A stretch of 64,000 nucleotides of DNA from Allium sativum (lineage: Eukaryota; Streptophyta; Magnoliopsida; Asparagales; Amaryllidaceae): contig CM060912.1 in assembly GCA_030737875.1 (NCBI GenBank), forward strand, positions 208,457,231-208,521,230, written 5' to 3'. Below, in pieces: positions 24,213 to 36,939 of this stretch (position 1 is its first letter; each line of letters starts with the position of its first letter). A program made the translations under genes and the position numbers. Below the pieces are notes generated by a model. It was given only the letters and a program-made list of their open reading frames with translations, was not told the origin of the DNA and ran no database searches.

Positions 24213-25126
24213 ACTTTTCATCCCCGAAAAGGAACAAAGTCGAAAGTGGTTTGATTAATCAACTCTACGTTCGATCTGGCTTCCATTCTCCAACTTTTCA
24301 GTTTCTGAGAATTTTTAAATTCTTCAAAAATTTGGCTAACACCCGGAATTTTCGAAAAATTTCTCCATAAACTCCTTTGTACGGGGAGAGGTTTGGAAAT
24401 TTATTGGGCCGTATTAGGTACCCAATAAATCCTAATAAGCATACACATATTTATAGTGATATATTCTGGTGTTTACAGGGGAGCGTGTATTGATAATAAC
24501 TCCAGAGAATAAATTCTCGTCACCCTGTCAAAGCCTGAGGGAGTGTGTATTTTAAATGCTTCAGAGGATAAATCCTCGTCACCTCGTCCCGTGTGGGAAA
24601 TAAATAGTCTATGTGCCGTATCTAATAACTAGAGAGACGTGATTATTGTCAACTCTAGACCCGTGTGGGGTTTTTAATAATCTGGCAATTTTATCGTTAC
24701 AATTTAAATAGTCCATATCAGTCATCAGTTCAGCCTGTAAAATATAGTCATCGCCATACAAGCCTCTCGCTCGTATGGTAAATCTTCCACCTCGTCACAC
24801 AAGCTCCAATTGCTTATGTGGTATATGATGAAGTATGCCTATCTTCCAGAAGTATGCCATGTAATGTAGTTCAAAATTAATTGTTGCTATCCTATGGCTA
24901 TGTTTATTATTTCACACAGAACAACCAGCACTCCGCATCCAATGGCATTCACAGGAGTTGATATAATAATATTAGTGCGCATCCAACTCATTAAGGTTTA
25001 CCTATTTGTCGGGCACGCAAATAAAATCTTTACTCAACAGCTATCTAATTTCCTGTTCAAACATATATAATGCACAAGTATATATTTCTAACTATTTTCT
25101 AATCAGTTCAATGTGTGATTTAATTG

Positions 25127-25186
25127 AATAAATTTGTTCTGGTTTTTATTGATGATATTCTAATCTTCTGTAAATCAAAGGCCGAA
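25127..25186 (+). pseudogene. 20-codon Ty3 reverse-transcriptase fragment
   Basis: The plus strand reads FVLVFIDDILIFCKSK, the catalytic YxDD-region signature (here F-I-D-D) of Ty3/gypsy reverse transcriptase. It is antisense to LARD-A, whose PBS and PPT put it on the minus strand. No further reverse transcriptase sequence is visible on either side. It looks like a tiny filler fragment at a rearrangement joint next to the duplicated post-pol block. Confidence 0.7.
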
Positions 25187-26177
25187 AAGGAACGAAGCCG
25201 AAAGTTGTTTAACAAATCAACTCAACTTCCATTATTTTGACTACGGCTTAAGTTCTTCAACTTTTCAGTTTCTAAGAAATTTTCAAATTTTTCAAAAATT
25301 TGGCTAACACCCTAAATTTTCGAAAAATTTCGCCATAACCTCCCCTGCACCGGGAGCACCGGGAAAATCCCGAAATTGCCATATAGGCCTTCTGATCTCA
25401 AAAAGAAAAAGAAAAAGGCAAGCGGCTAGCCAATCGGCTCATAAAATCATCATCACCCAAACAAAACAGTAAATTATAGTAAACATGTACCTATTTGTCG
25501 GGCAAACAATTTTATTCTCTGCTCTAGCCTCCTTGCTATGACCTGTTCAATGTAAGCACATGCATATGCAAGCAAATGCGACCAATTTTCAACACAATTC
25601 AATATTTGATTCAATTAGGCTAAATGGTTCAAAATTATCAAACAAATAAACAATCAACACAAACATCAATCAATTAGTGGATTAATATTTCAAATTCATA
25701 ATTTTGATATATACAAAAATCATGTTTTGATGCCAATTCACAGCAAATAAGTCTATCTATATAAGTTTTGGTTCTCACACCAGTCTGATGGAAGTATATA
25801 GAAATCACACCTTCGTTACTCGAAAATAAATACTGGTAACGCTGCAGCATTATCAGAACCATCCCCGGGCAACTAGAGTGTGATCCTATATCTATCTAGT
25901 ATATTAAAACTTCGAATATACGTTCATGACGCGTATACGCAAAATCTTTATATACTCGATTGTCCAAATTCAATATAAATAAATATTCAAATACGTATAA
26001 AGCGATTTAAATTTTCAAAATAAAATTGTTTTCATTTGAAAAATATACTCTTCACACTCGTTCTAGGATACTACTGATCCTATTTCTAACGACTCATTCT
26101 AATTGGATATTACTAATCCAATATCTGATGAATTCTTTCGTGTGGTTCTAATGTGTCTTGTTCTCGAGCTCTGTAAA

Positions 26178-26194
26178 CCAAAGCTCTGATACCA
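26178..26194 (-). other. Primer-binding site of LARD-A
   Basis: Minus strand TGGTATCAGAGCTTTGG, three bases inside the 5' LTR. Identical in its first 17 bases to the LARD-B site. Confidence 0.92.
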
Positions 26195-29100
26195 AACTGA
26201 GACGACCCGAACTTCCCCGTGAAGGAAAGCACGGATAGAATTGAGTACAAGACAAAATAGGACGCAGACGGAAGAACATTTCATTGTTATTACAACAATT
26301 CCATCAGATACAAGAATATACAGAGTATAAATGAATAAAATACATTCGATGAATATAAGAGATTACAATAAATTACATAGCAGCGGAAAAATATACAAAA
26401 TATAATTGAAAGTGATACACGGATACAGAGCTTTCCGAGCATCGTTCCAGCTGTAAATCAGGACCCTGTGAATATAAATCTGCAAAACCAAAACTACTAG
26501 CTGCCCGTGGAATATAGGGGCATCCAGAGTTTAGGTTAAAACAATAAACTCCAGGTCAGTCATGTGACTGGTGTGAGAACTAAAACAGTTATTTAAAACT
26601 TTACTTTAAAGATAGTAATTCAAGGGACCACGCCGTATAACACGGAACGGGTTTCCTCCCAAGAATACTTAGTGCATATAACAAAACAGCGCAATGCTTT
26701 TTAGAAAAATGAAGCTATTATAAGACCCAGGTCCCATCACACAATGCAACGCAAGCCGGAGGATAGGGTTTTCCCTTATAATAGCCAAACATGCTTGGTA
26801 CGTTTAAAACAAATTATTTGATACTATTATAAGTGTATAGTGTCAAAACAATTTCAATCATAAATATCAATCATAGACGGCATGGGTACCATATATCATG
26901 TCGCCATACTAGTTCTACAATTAAAACCGCAATATCACGTATTGGAAATTGGATTTCCGTCATGAGTTGAGGCAAGGGGTAAGCTCCTCTCCGTTCGAGA
27001 CACACTAGCAAATGTCCCAGGACCCCACTTTGATCTTTGGAATCGGCTGGGCCGGTCCTCTCTTACTTTTGAGGATTAGTTATTCCTGAACACACGTTTC
27101 CCAGTCCTAATAGACCTATATCCGAGGCGCCTCGCATTCCAACAACCACACAGGTGAAAAGTATATAAATTTCAGGGCTGGTAGGTCACTGACACCACCC
27201 TAGCTAGAAAGAAACGTCGTGCTCTCCCATCGGTCCATCTCCCGTTTTTGACTCATACCGAGGTGTGAGGCTCGCGAATTCACGTTATACACAAAGCTAC
27301 GCCACACAGGACGTGCTTTGATCATCAACCACAAGACTTTGCTTTTCAACAGAAGCCCTGATCAATTTGCACTTACGCGTGCCACACCGGCAATTCACTC
27401 CATGCGACTGATGTCCATCGATATACCACCTCTGAGCTCGTACGTCTCAGAGATGGGCGTTAAGCAAGAGAATAAATTCTCTGCCGTCAAACAGATGTAT
27501 ATTTAATAGAGATCAATCAACACAGAATAAAATCCAATGTCATACACACAATCCATTAACAAGTTCGTTATGGGTCTGAACGAAACCGGAGGCACTTTCC
27601 TCGCATATCCATCCATCTCCAAGTACGTATGGACGATCACCAACTATTTCCGTCATCTTGGGTGTACAGCCCAATCAAGATCATCAGTAATCACCCAAAC
27701 GATGTGAAGACTTCCGGTCTTCAACCACCGTCTTCATCTTCGACATCTCGTCGAATCGGTTATTCAGAATGGGTATAAACCCGGCCTTTCTGAATAACCC
27801 ACGTATATAATAAACAAATGTTACACAAACACAACAAACGCCTCGTTCCAATTCAGAATATTCTTTTATTCACAAAATCACATTCTTAGGGAAAGGTTCC
27901 CATTAATTTTTTCCAAGATAAATTCTTCTGAATTTATTCTTTAATCTTCCTTTGGATATCATTTCAAACTAGTCGGGATTAGCGAACCACACCGAAGTAA
28001 TTATTTATTTTATTTCCCAATCCCAACCTATTCATCCCATGGAGCAAAACTGGTAATACTCCATATCTAACACTACGGTGTTATCGGTAAAATTAGTTAC
28101 CATTTCACGTTCAAATCTAATTACAGATTTAACTACCGCTTTGGAGCAAAACTGGTGTTACTCCATTCTCGATCACCTTTCAAATTTGATAATTTAAATT
28201 ATCAATTCACATTTTTAATCTAATTAAAGATTCATTAAAACTCCACTTAGTTTTAATCTTTTCAAAAATCAACATCCTGCCTTTAACTGGGTTAAAGAAC
28301 CAATGTCATCTAAAACACGATTCACGATAAACCGAAATCACATTTGATATTAAATATAAGGCTCTGAATAGAAAATATACCGGCTTATATTCAATATCAA
28401 ATTCTGGAACCAACAAATATCGTATTGGAAATAACGATATAAAATATATCTTTCAAATCCCCATAACAATATTTGTATAGTCACAAAATCCAACATCGAA
28501 ATATTCCGAAGATAATTTCGATTCAACTCCAGTCCAATTCACGTATTGGGAATATTGATTATTTTTAAAATCACTTTCAAATTCAATTTATTTATTTCAA
28601 AAATAAATTGATTTTAATTCTAGTTCAAAACTAGTTCATTTCGACAAAAATCTATTTTTATCCTTTCAAATGTGGAATTCTTTAGCCCAATTTTTCCCAA
28701 ACCATTTCTTATGATTTTACACAAATTATCGATATTTTTAATAATTTTATCAAGGCCCGTACAGTCGATTTCCAACAACGGCCATCGAACTGCACTTACA
28801 GCGACCTTTTTCGAATTTGATTTGGACATAATTCCAAATCCAACCGTTAGATTTCAAATTTCTAATATTCATTGGAAAGCTCTTTTCGATACGAACCCAA
28901 AGGTTCCGGTTTTAGGAGAATCCGACGGTCGGATCTCCCGCAACGTCAATTCGAAGTCAATGGTCGAAATTCACGAACTGCCGTGGCGCGTTCTATTCAG
29001 GCCATTATATATATAATATATATATATATATATTATATATATCTCATCGATTTCCTTTTTAAAACGTATTTTATAAATCGTTTTAAATTCGTTTTCAAAA

Positions 29101-30334
29101 CCATTTCAACTCTATATTCAATTTCAAATCAAAATTGAATATTTCATATCATTACTATATAAATGATAATATTTTCAAAACGTTATATTTTGAAATCACT
29201 TCCTTTTCAATATTCATTATAAAAACGAATATAATCGATATAAATGTCGTTCACGTCAAAGTAGCGCAACTCTAATCAAAACGGCTTTATATATTTCAAT
29301 AAATTCGTTATTCTATTCAACAAATGAATATTTATCCCATTCAACACATGAATCTATATTTCTTTCAACACACCACTAATCTCAACACATGAGTACTGTC
29401 AACACACGACTATTTTTGTTATGTAAAATATTTTATAAAATTTTGGTATCTATCATTTGATTTTCAATTAGACTCCACCGTGAAGTAGTTCTAATTTTAA
29501 ATATGATAAAGATGTAGATTTTATTATTAAAATATTTTACTCAACACATGAACATCGTCAACACATGAATATTTCCCCCGATTGGAATGAGGCCCAATCA
29601 ATTACCATATAACGTTAATTATATGGATTCCATACAACACATGTATATAATAGCAATGATAAACCATAAACCATCATCCAAAGTGCACAACACAACTGCA
29701 TAAGCATCAAATATAAATAATCAACGCTCACATAGCCTGTCGACCAATCGATCGACATACAATGAAATAATTGGGATTAGTGTATGCCAAATATCATCCC
29801 AACACCCGTGTGGGGTTTCAAATCAACAAACACAGATTTTTATTTGTGCAGTTGGGTGATGTGTAAAATTTATCATCCCAATCAATATCAGTCAAATCAG
29901 TGCATATAAACAAATCGGCCGATTTGTTTATAAATATTCATTTATTCACTTTCACGTTAAAAATTATATTTTTAACAATAATTAATTTATCTCAACACAT
30001 GAATATATTTCATTATCTATTTCACATCAACTTCACAAACAAATTTTCACAACATATCAATCAAACATACAAGCCGTCCATGGTCTGTGGACGACGGGTG
30101 TCGGGTGCTGCTAAGCACCGTCTGCATCCTAGCATATATATATATAACTAGAAAAAGAAATTTAGAGTGAGAAGTTCTCACCGATAGCTATCCCAACTCC
30201 ACGACACTTCTTTAATAGAAATCTTCGTCGTTCTCGCCTTTTGTCACTTTCGTTGCCCGTATTCACTACATATATAAAAATCACATTTTTATATTATTGC
30301 CATGTATATAAAAATCATATTTTAATAATTGCCC

Positions 30335-30735
30335 CATATGGATAAAAATTCTATTTTTACAACGCTGCTATATAGATAAAAATTCTATTTTTACAACGCT
30401 ACTATATAGACAAAAAAATTATTTTTACACCGCTACTATATAGATAAAAATTCTATTTTTACATCGTTACTATATAGATAAAAATTCTATTTTTACAACG
30501 CTACTATATAGATAAAAATTCTATTTTTACACCGCTACTATATAGATAAAAATTCTATTTTTACATCGTTACTATATAGATAAAAATCCTATTTTTACAT
30601 CGTTACTATATAGATAAAAATCCTATTTTTATATCGTTATTCTCTATATAAAAATTTCGCCTTTTCAAAAATAAATATTTCGCCTTTTCAAAAATAAATA
30701 TTTCGCCTTTTCAAAAATAAATATTTCTGTTTTGC
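30335..30735. repeat. 34-bp and ~27-bp tandem arrays in the right LARD-A LTR
   Basis: Counterpart of 22286-22690 with the same unit and nearly the same copy number. The unit-to-unit variants occur in the same order, so the array predates the insertion. Confidence 0.85.
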
Positions 30736-31019
30736 TATATCTATAAAGATGATATTTTTACTATCTATATAATATAAAATCGTGTTTTTATACTTCCCAT
30801 ACTATAAAAATCATATCTTTACATCGCTACTACTATAAAGATCACATCTTTATTACTCTACATTATATAAAATCATATTTTTATTCTTCATACTATATAA
30901 AAATCATATGTTCTTCGCATATATATATATATATATACATATATATAAAAACAGATTTTTATTGGTTAGATAACCTAAAATAAAACTGAAATAAAAATAA
31001 AATAAATAATTAAACAGAA

Positions 31020-31400
31020 TAAACTCACCGATTAAAGAAGGGGGAGGGGTTTTCACTGACGCGAGGCAAGGGGAAGGTCGGTTTACGTCGGGTTTAGGGG
31101 GCGCGAGGTGGGTTCGGATCTGGGGGTCGCGGGTCTTGGCTGGAGGAGAGGAAGAGAAAGAGGAGAGGGAGGCGGCGGTTGCTGAGGGGGGGGGGTTGCT
31201 GAGGGGGGGGGGGAGAGGAAGAGAAAGAGGAGAAAGAGGAGAGAGAGGAAGATCTGGGGGTCGCGGGTCTTGCGCGGCGGCGCGGTGGGCGGCTAACGCC
31301 CCAGGGCGGATCGTGATTTCTTCCAGGTTTTTTTTTTCTTTTTTCTTTTTATTCGATTCTGAGTTGTTAAGGAGAAGGGGGGGGGGGGGGGCAGAGAAAT
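31020..31400 (-). promoter_or_regulatory. GC-rich island of the right LARD-A LTR
   Basis: Counterpart of 22970-23275 but enlarged: GGTTGCTGAGGGGGGG is duplicated, a GAGAGGAAGAGAAAGAGG purine block is added, and a G15 run lies at 31377-31391. This would be the copy driving transcription, since it lies in the 5' LTR. The functional role is inferred. Confidence 0.4.
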
Positions 31401-32325
31401 TAAAAGGGAGGAGAGAGAGTTTTATTATTTATTTAATTAATTAATTATTTAATTTACAAAAAGTTGACTTTTTCATACGACCTCTAAACAAGGCCCACCG
31501 CCTGTCGTCCATAGCTAATTACCCCCATTCTGAACATAATGGGATATGTATCGTAGGCTGATTCGATTATTAAAATCAGTTTTCGTCAAAATCAACATAT
31601 AACTCTATATATTGAATTTGAACGCGCATTTCAATCTACCGGGGTCACATACGAACTCTATAAATTGCAGAAAAATATTTTCTAGCTTCGTATTGACGAT
31701 ACGGTCCTAACAAATCTAGTTTCGTCGAATTCTAAGACCGTTGGAAAAATGGCCGTTTTCCAGTCGATTAAAATCAACTGAAACTGGTCAAACGCGTTTT
31801 CCTTTGCCACGCTCACATATTGATTCGAAAAATTATGAAAATTAAAACCTAGCAATAACTTGACATCACGGATCCAACAAAAGTGGTTTCGTCGAAATCC
31901 GAGGTCGTTTGCAAAATTTCCATTTTTAAGGGCCTGAATTCCATAGCGACTATTCAGAATTTTCACCTGGACATATCTTTTGATTCCCGCTATGAAATTT
32001 CAATTTTTCGGATTCGTTGGAAAGATATTCACAAATAGATTCCATTATTTTTGGTTTCACTAAAATCCGGATTGTTATGCACCCGGTACATTCAATTGAA
32101 GTTTGAAATCGAATTATCGAACTACCGCGCCATTTTCAATTCTATTTATAATTATATATAATTATCTATATTCTAACGATGACGCGTATAAATATATACA
32201 TCCGAATTCTATTCAAAATAAATTTTTCGTCGATATTATTTAAAATAATTCATTTTAAATATTCAAAATTCGCTAAAATTGCCAAAATAAAAAAATTAAC
32301 TGGCCTAGATTTTCGTGTTGTTACA

Positions 32326-32330
32326 ATATA
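32326..32330. repeat. TSD of LARD-A (right)
   Basis: ATATA, matching 18151-18155. Confidence 0.8.
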
Positions 32331-32815
32331 AAATGTTACCAAGTATTCTATAATAATAACAATAGCAATAAATAAAAATTAATTAAGTTTAATAAAAATC
32401 AACTAACTATCATAAAAAATTAACTAAGTTTGCTAATCTTATAAAAAATAAGCAGTTTCGTTTATAAAAGCTAACTAAGTATATAAAAATATAAATATTA
32501 CCAAATATTTTATAATAATAATAGAAATAATTAAAAATTAACTAACTATCATAAAAAATTAACTAAGTTTACTAATCTTATAAAAATTAAGAAGTTTAGT
32601 TATAAAAGTTAACTAAGTATATAAAAATATAAAATATAACCAAATATTTTATAATAATAATAGAAATTATTAAAAATTAACGAAGTATATAAAAATTAAC
32701 TAACTATTATAAAAATTAACTAAGTTTACAAATTTTATAAAAATTAAGAAGTTTATTTTATAAAAGTTAACTAAGTATAAAAAATATAAAATATTACCAA
32801 GTATTCTATAGAGTA
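32331..32815. repeat. ~158-bp AT-rich tandem repeat, middle block
   Basis: About three units of the array seen at 17641-18150 (TTAACTAAGTTTACTAATCTTATAAAA, TTAAGAAGTTTAGTTATAAAA, ATTACCAAGTATTCTATA). It ends abruptly at CTATA/GAGTATC. Confidence 0.85.
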
Positions 32816-33600
32816 TCTTTTGCCTGCTTTGCTGGGCATTAAAATTTATGTTTTTAAAAAAAATATTGTAATGATTAAATATTAAAAATAAAAGAAAATT
32901 AAACTATTGTAATTAATAAAACATAGTCGAGAACGAAAATTTGGACAATGAATGATGATTAGAAACAATGGTAGAATGAAAATAAAAAAATCTGCTCTTT
33001 ACTCTTGCTTCCAAAAGTAAGAGATGGTTTTGCCCAACTCATCCCTTTTATATAATTAAAAAAATTACAATTGTCAACCCTTGCTGTATCGTCTTTTGAC
33101 TGTAAGCTGACATATAAAGAAACCATTGCATGTATCATAGTGGAAGTTCACTTGTACCTCAAGTTATTATGAGTTGACATTGATCAAATAAGAGAATTTG
33201 GGGATTATTTTGTTACGGTCACCATAAACCATGTTTGGCGAGAGCTATCAAATTTTATGTAAACACCCATAGCTCATACATCAATATATTTATGAATCCC
33301 TTTAACGATGGTGAATAATATTTACAAAACTGAATTTTAAAAATTCTAACTGTCTGTATTTAATAGGATCTAATGTACTATTCTTGTTTATATTGTCTGA
33401 CATCCGGTTTTATAATGATGGAGACATGAATAATTATATTGTGGTATTGAAACTACAGTAGAATTTTATAAGATGTGAAAACATTAACAGTAAATATTGG
33501 AAAAAAACAGACTTATTTTCTTAAAGACAATTACAGGAACAATGAGTAATAAATATAGTGATGGAGAAACTCTCTGAAGGGCGACTTTTTTTTTCAATTA
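32816..33600. other. No gene recognised
   Basis: AT-rich sequence that interrupts the 158-bp array together with the following LTR. I see no open frame of note and no repeat termini. Confidence 0.4.
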
Positions 33601-33810
33601 TGTAACACCCCGAATTTTTGAATAATCAGATTAACTAAATTTAAGAATACTTAATTTCAAATATGGGAATTAAGGGAAACGGGTCGTGCCATTGCGTTCG
33701 TCTCGGAATTCTGCTTGAGATAGAGTCCGAGTTTGCGTAAAACGGATGCCGTATGAAGAAGATATGGACGAACGAAGTTTGGTTGGAAAAAAAGGAGGGA
33801 GGATTGCACT

Positions 33811-33868
33811 GGCGCACTTGGGAAGTGCGCTAGTACAAATTTGCATTGGCGCACTTCCCAAGTGCGCC
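33811..33868. repeat. Double palindrome in the 33601 LTR
   Basis: GCGCACTTGGGAAGTGCGC (33812-33830) and GCGCACTTCCCAAGTGCGC (33849-33867) are reverse complements of each other. Each is also palindromic in its outer six bases. Together they could form either two small hairpins or one large one. Both are preceded by TTGCA(C/T)TG. Confidence 0.9.
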
Positions 33869-34339
33869 CAGGCCGAGAGAAAATCTGCACATCCTTTTGG
33901 TTCAGTCTGACCCATGTTCTGACTCATTGCTGGGTCCTTTCTGACTCCTTGCTGAGTCATTAGGGCTGAGGTGTCACCCTATCCCGACTGAGTGGTTTTG
34001 ATTAACCCTAAGATCATCCGACGGCTATAATTAAATTGAAATTCTATATAAACATGTGTAGACTCAAACCCTAGAGTCAAATCAAAATTAGATCAGTGGC
34101 CGTCATGTTGTCACTCCAAACCCTAGAGTAGCCCCCACCAACTAGAAGCAAATTAAAGACAGCAATTCAATTCAAATCAAGCCTAAAACTACAACAACGA
34201 AATTGTCTACAACAAGGGAACGCTAATCAATTACAGAATTCAGATCCCAGAACTCAAGACCCCTTATTCGGTGAGTTCTAGTCACTTTTAGGTTTAAATA
34301 AATAAAAGTGAATCGTGGTAGACTATGATTTGGGTATAT

Positions 34340-34870
34340 GTTGTTTGTAGTTATGCAAGTTTATTGTTGTGAATCATGAAATGATGCAATTTCCTTATTA
34401 TGCAAGTTCATTATTGTTGTGAATCATGAAATGATGCAAGTTCCTTATTATGCAAGTTTATTATTGTTGTGAATCATGAAATGATGCAAGTTCATTATCG
34501 TTGTGAATCATGAAGTTATGTAAGTTATTATGTTGAGAAACTATGAATCTATGCAAGTCGTTATCATGAATCTATGCAAGTGGTTATTATGAATCTATAC
34601 AAGTCGTTATCATGAATCTATGCAAGTGGTTATTATGAATCTATGCAAGTTGTTATCATGAATGTATGCAAGTCGTTATTATGCAAGTTGTTATCATGAA
34701 TCTATGCAAATTGTTATGAGATCGAGCAAGTTACCTATGCAAGTTATTGTGTGATGAATTCATGAACCTATGCTAGTTGTTATGTTGTGAATCATAAACC
34801 CATGCAAGTCACCTATGCAAGTTGTTATGTTGCAAAATCATGAATCTATGCAAGTTGTTAATTATGTGGT
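34340..34870. repeat. Degenerate short tandem repeats (TATGCAAGTTRTTAT-type)
   Basis: More than fifteen loosely spaced units of ATGAATCTATGCAAGT(T/C/G)GTTA, preceded by three units of about 49 bp (TTATTGTTGTGAATCATGAA). The related chromovirus LTR has a diverged equivalent around 46400-46560. There are no conserved spacers. Confidence 0.75.
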
Positions 34871-35479
34871 GAATCATAATTATATGTGAAGTTATCATGT
34901 CATTTTCCCTAGTTGTCATGCTTATGCCAAGAATTGTACTGAAAACGATCACCTTTTCATTCCCTTTATTTTATTGTTATGGCGAGGCTACCTTGTAGCC
35001 TCGATGATGCTAAAAACGCAAACGGTTACGCTAGTTAAGAAACGGGGAAAAAGGGGAATTTGTGATAGGCATAGTGGTTATGTAAATTGGACACATGATT
35101 CTAATAGGAAAACATATAAATAATTACCTATTATGACATGGGTAAAATTAGGTAAAAATGGTATAATTTGAATATGACCATTTATGGATAGGAAATTCAA
35201 ATTGTTAATAAGATAGGTATTGACACCTATGAAAAGGAAAGGATTAATTAATTAACTTAATTAATCAAAAGAGGAATGTTTAAGCAATTAAAGTCTGAAT
35301 ATTTAATATTGAGAATTAGCATAAAATAAATTTGTGATGAAATTGGTATGATTTTACATACCATAAATAGATGGACATAATTGAGTCAATTATGGCCATA
35401 GCTAAATTTGGAATTAATTGATAATTTGAATAGGGAAAGTAATTCAAATTGGGGAATGATTAATTTGGAGTAATTAATC

Positions 35480-36370
35480 GTCTAAGACACGAGGTTAGGC
35501 TCTTTTGTGGTGTAAGACTGCCCGGACCCGCCCGGCAAATCCAGCTGCCACAAATGCCAGTCTAATATGGGAGGTCTTAGGCATAAACTAAATGCGTGAT
35601 AGTTGTAAAGACACGAGGTTAGGCTCTTTTGTGGTGTAAGACTGCCCGGAACCACCCGACAAATCTAGCTGCCACAAATGCCAGTCTAATGTGGGAGGTC
35701 TTTATAAGGTTACGGTCTTAATGAATTAAGAAACACTTAACCAGATAAACATGCAGTGGGACATGAGGGGTTAAGTGGGTGCCTTGGGTGGCATATGGAA
35801 TTAAGTGGGTGCCTTGGGTGGCATGTGAAATACGATTAGATGTTTCAATAATTAATTAATGCTGATTAAAGAATACTTAACCTAACTTAATACATATGGA
35901 CTGTATGATGATAGACATAAGTTAGGGTTAAGTAAAACGAATTGGATTGGGGGTGGGTTAAGTACAACTGATGGGTAGGTGGGTAATATTAATATATATA
36001 GGCCCACAAACTTAACCATTAAATAAATAAGATTAAATCAGTGGGAGGGTTAAGTACAACTGAAGGGTAGGTGGGTAATATTAGTATATATAGGCCCACA
36101 AACCTAACCATTAAAAAGGGGTTATGTAATTAAAGACACCTAATGGTATACATAACCGGGGCAGAATAGTAAAGTTATGTATTAAAGACACCCTTAGGGG
36201 TACGCATAACTAATGGGAATAGGTAGAGTTGTATTAAAGACACCTATAGGTACACATAACCGTAGGTAGAATAGGGGTTATGTATTAAAGACACCTATAG
36301 GTACACATAACTGATTGAGGGCTATGTAATTAAAGACACCTTAGGGTATACATAGTCAGTAGAAAACCTA
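35480..36370. repeat. Four sets of duplicated blocks in the 33601 LTR
   Basis: The GACACGAGGTTAGGCTCTTT block occurs at 35488 and 35610. GTGGGTGCCTTGGGTGGCAT occurs twice at 35775-35825. GGTGGGTAATATTA followed by ATATATAGGCCCACAAAC occurs at about 35970 and 36070. TAAAGACACC.. TA.. ACATAAC occurs five times between 36125 and 36350. Confidence 0.8.
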
Positions 36371-36430
36371 GTGGGGATACAAGACATAGGGGAGAGCTTG
36401 TATCATGTTGTGTGGGACTCATGATGGGGG

Positions 36431-36939
36431 AAATTTAAAAAAATGTTTTCAACTTGTTAACTTAAGAACTCCTAGCTAACAAAAATATGCACTGAACATG
36501 ATACAATTGTCAAACTATTAGATGTTATGCATAAATGGATAAATAAAAATCAATATCCATGTCTGAAGCATTCAATAATTTGCAGAAGTGTGAAATAACA
36601 TATATGAAAACAAATAATATAAAGAAACTAAACCAAAACCAATCAATCATCTTGATGAAAAAAATTGAATAGAGGCGGCTTTTTCAATCCAATAATCGAA
36701 TTCTATTAATACTTAAATACAGATATTATTTAAACTTAAATTTGTAAAAAAATTAGCAATTCCAAAGGTAAATGAAAGGTTCCCAAAATAGGCTATGTTA
36801 TCCAAAAACTATGTGTAGACCATACCACTCGAACCAAAAATCACATAGAAAAGAAAGACCTAGAGCAAAAGAAATGAATATAGAGAGGGTAATTTGGGAA
36901 ACGGTCGGACCAAATAAAGATTACTGGAAATTGTTATAT
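36431..36939. other. No gene recognised
   Basis: AT-rich sequence between the degenerate LTR and the next block of the 158-bp repeat. Nothing identifiable. Confidence 0.4.

Larger units (their letters stand above)
24197..26197 (-). mobile_element. Non-coding interior of LARD-A
   Basis: 2.0 kb with no long frame. The PBS-side end matches LARD-B's interior (ACATTAGAACCA.. GAAAGAATTCATCAGA). The region beside the PPT occurs twice, at about 24225-24390 and 25180-25345, both reading through CAACTTTTCAGTTTCT and AAAAATTTGGCTAACACC. LARD-B has only one copy. Between the copies lies sequence unrelated to LARD-B, including short direct repeats (TCCTCGTCACC, CCGTGTGGG). Confidence 0.85.
18156..32325 (-). 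mobile_element. LARD-A: complete 14.2-kb non-autonomous large-LTR retrotransposon
   Basis: Two direct repeats of 6041 and 6128 bp flank a 2001-bp interior. A tRNA-Met PBS lies at the right inner edge and a PPT at the left inner edge, both on the minus strand, and a 5-bp TSD (ATATA) flanks the whole. The LTRs make up about 86 percent of the element. No gag or pol gene is present, which fits a LARD (large retrotransposon derivative) depending on another element's proteins. In the stretches I compared, the two LTRs differ by a few percent plus length changes in tandem repeats and G-runs. Confidence 0.93.
26198..32325 (-). repeat. 5' LTR of LARD-A
   Basis: Matches 18156-24196 end to end with an offset growing from about 8042 to 8130 bp. 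Differences include an extra copy of AATATCAATCATA near 26868, changes in the 34-bp array (30335-30650), and an expanded purine and G-run area at 31130-31400. Confidence 0.93.
33601..36430 (+). mobile_element. Degenerate LTR related to the chromovirus LTR
   Basis: Starts TGTAACACCCCGAATTTTTG, like the chromovirus LTR read on its own strand. Collinear matches follow: GACTCATTGCTGGGTC near 33920, a TATA-like TCTATATAAACATG at 34041, and the GACACGAGGTTAGGCTCTTT / CCCGGCAAATC(C/T)AGCTGCCACA block at 35488-35700. From about 35850 it diverges, and no ...TGTTACA end, PBS or second LTR was found, so the right boundary is approximate. It is an older, truncated relative; no protein is encoded. The overlapping antisense frames at 33657-33960 are chance. 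Confidence 0.65.

Noticed and set aside
31136..31444. Gly/Arg/Glu-rich 102-residue frame
   Set aside because: It arises from the purine-rich GC island and a G-run and is absent from the left LTR in that form.
18156..32325. Simple tandem segmental duplication of about 8 kb
   Set aside because: TG...CA ends, PBS, PPT and a 5-bp TSD at the exact outer edges show that it is an LTR element.
32331..32815. Centromeric satellite
   Set aside because: The period (~158 bp) is in a plausible range, but only a few diverged units exist here and nothing shows centromere-scale arrays.
33657..33960. Two overlapping minus-strand frames rich in Ser and Pro
   Set aside because: They run through the double palindrome of a degenerate LTR and have no start context or family match.
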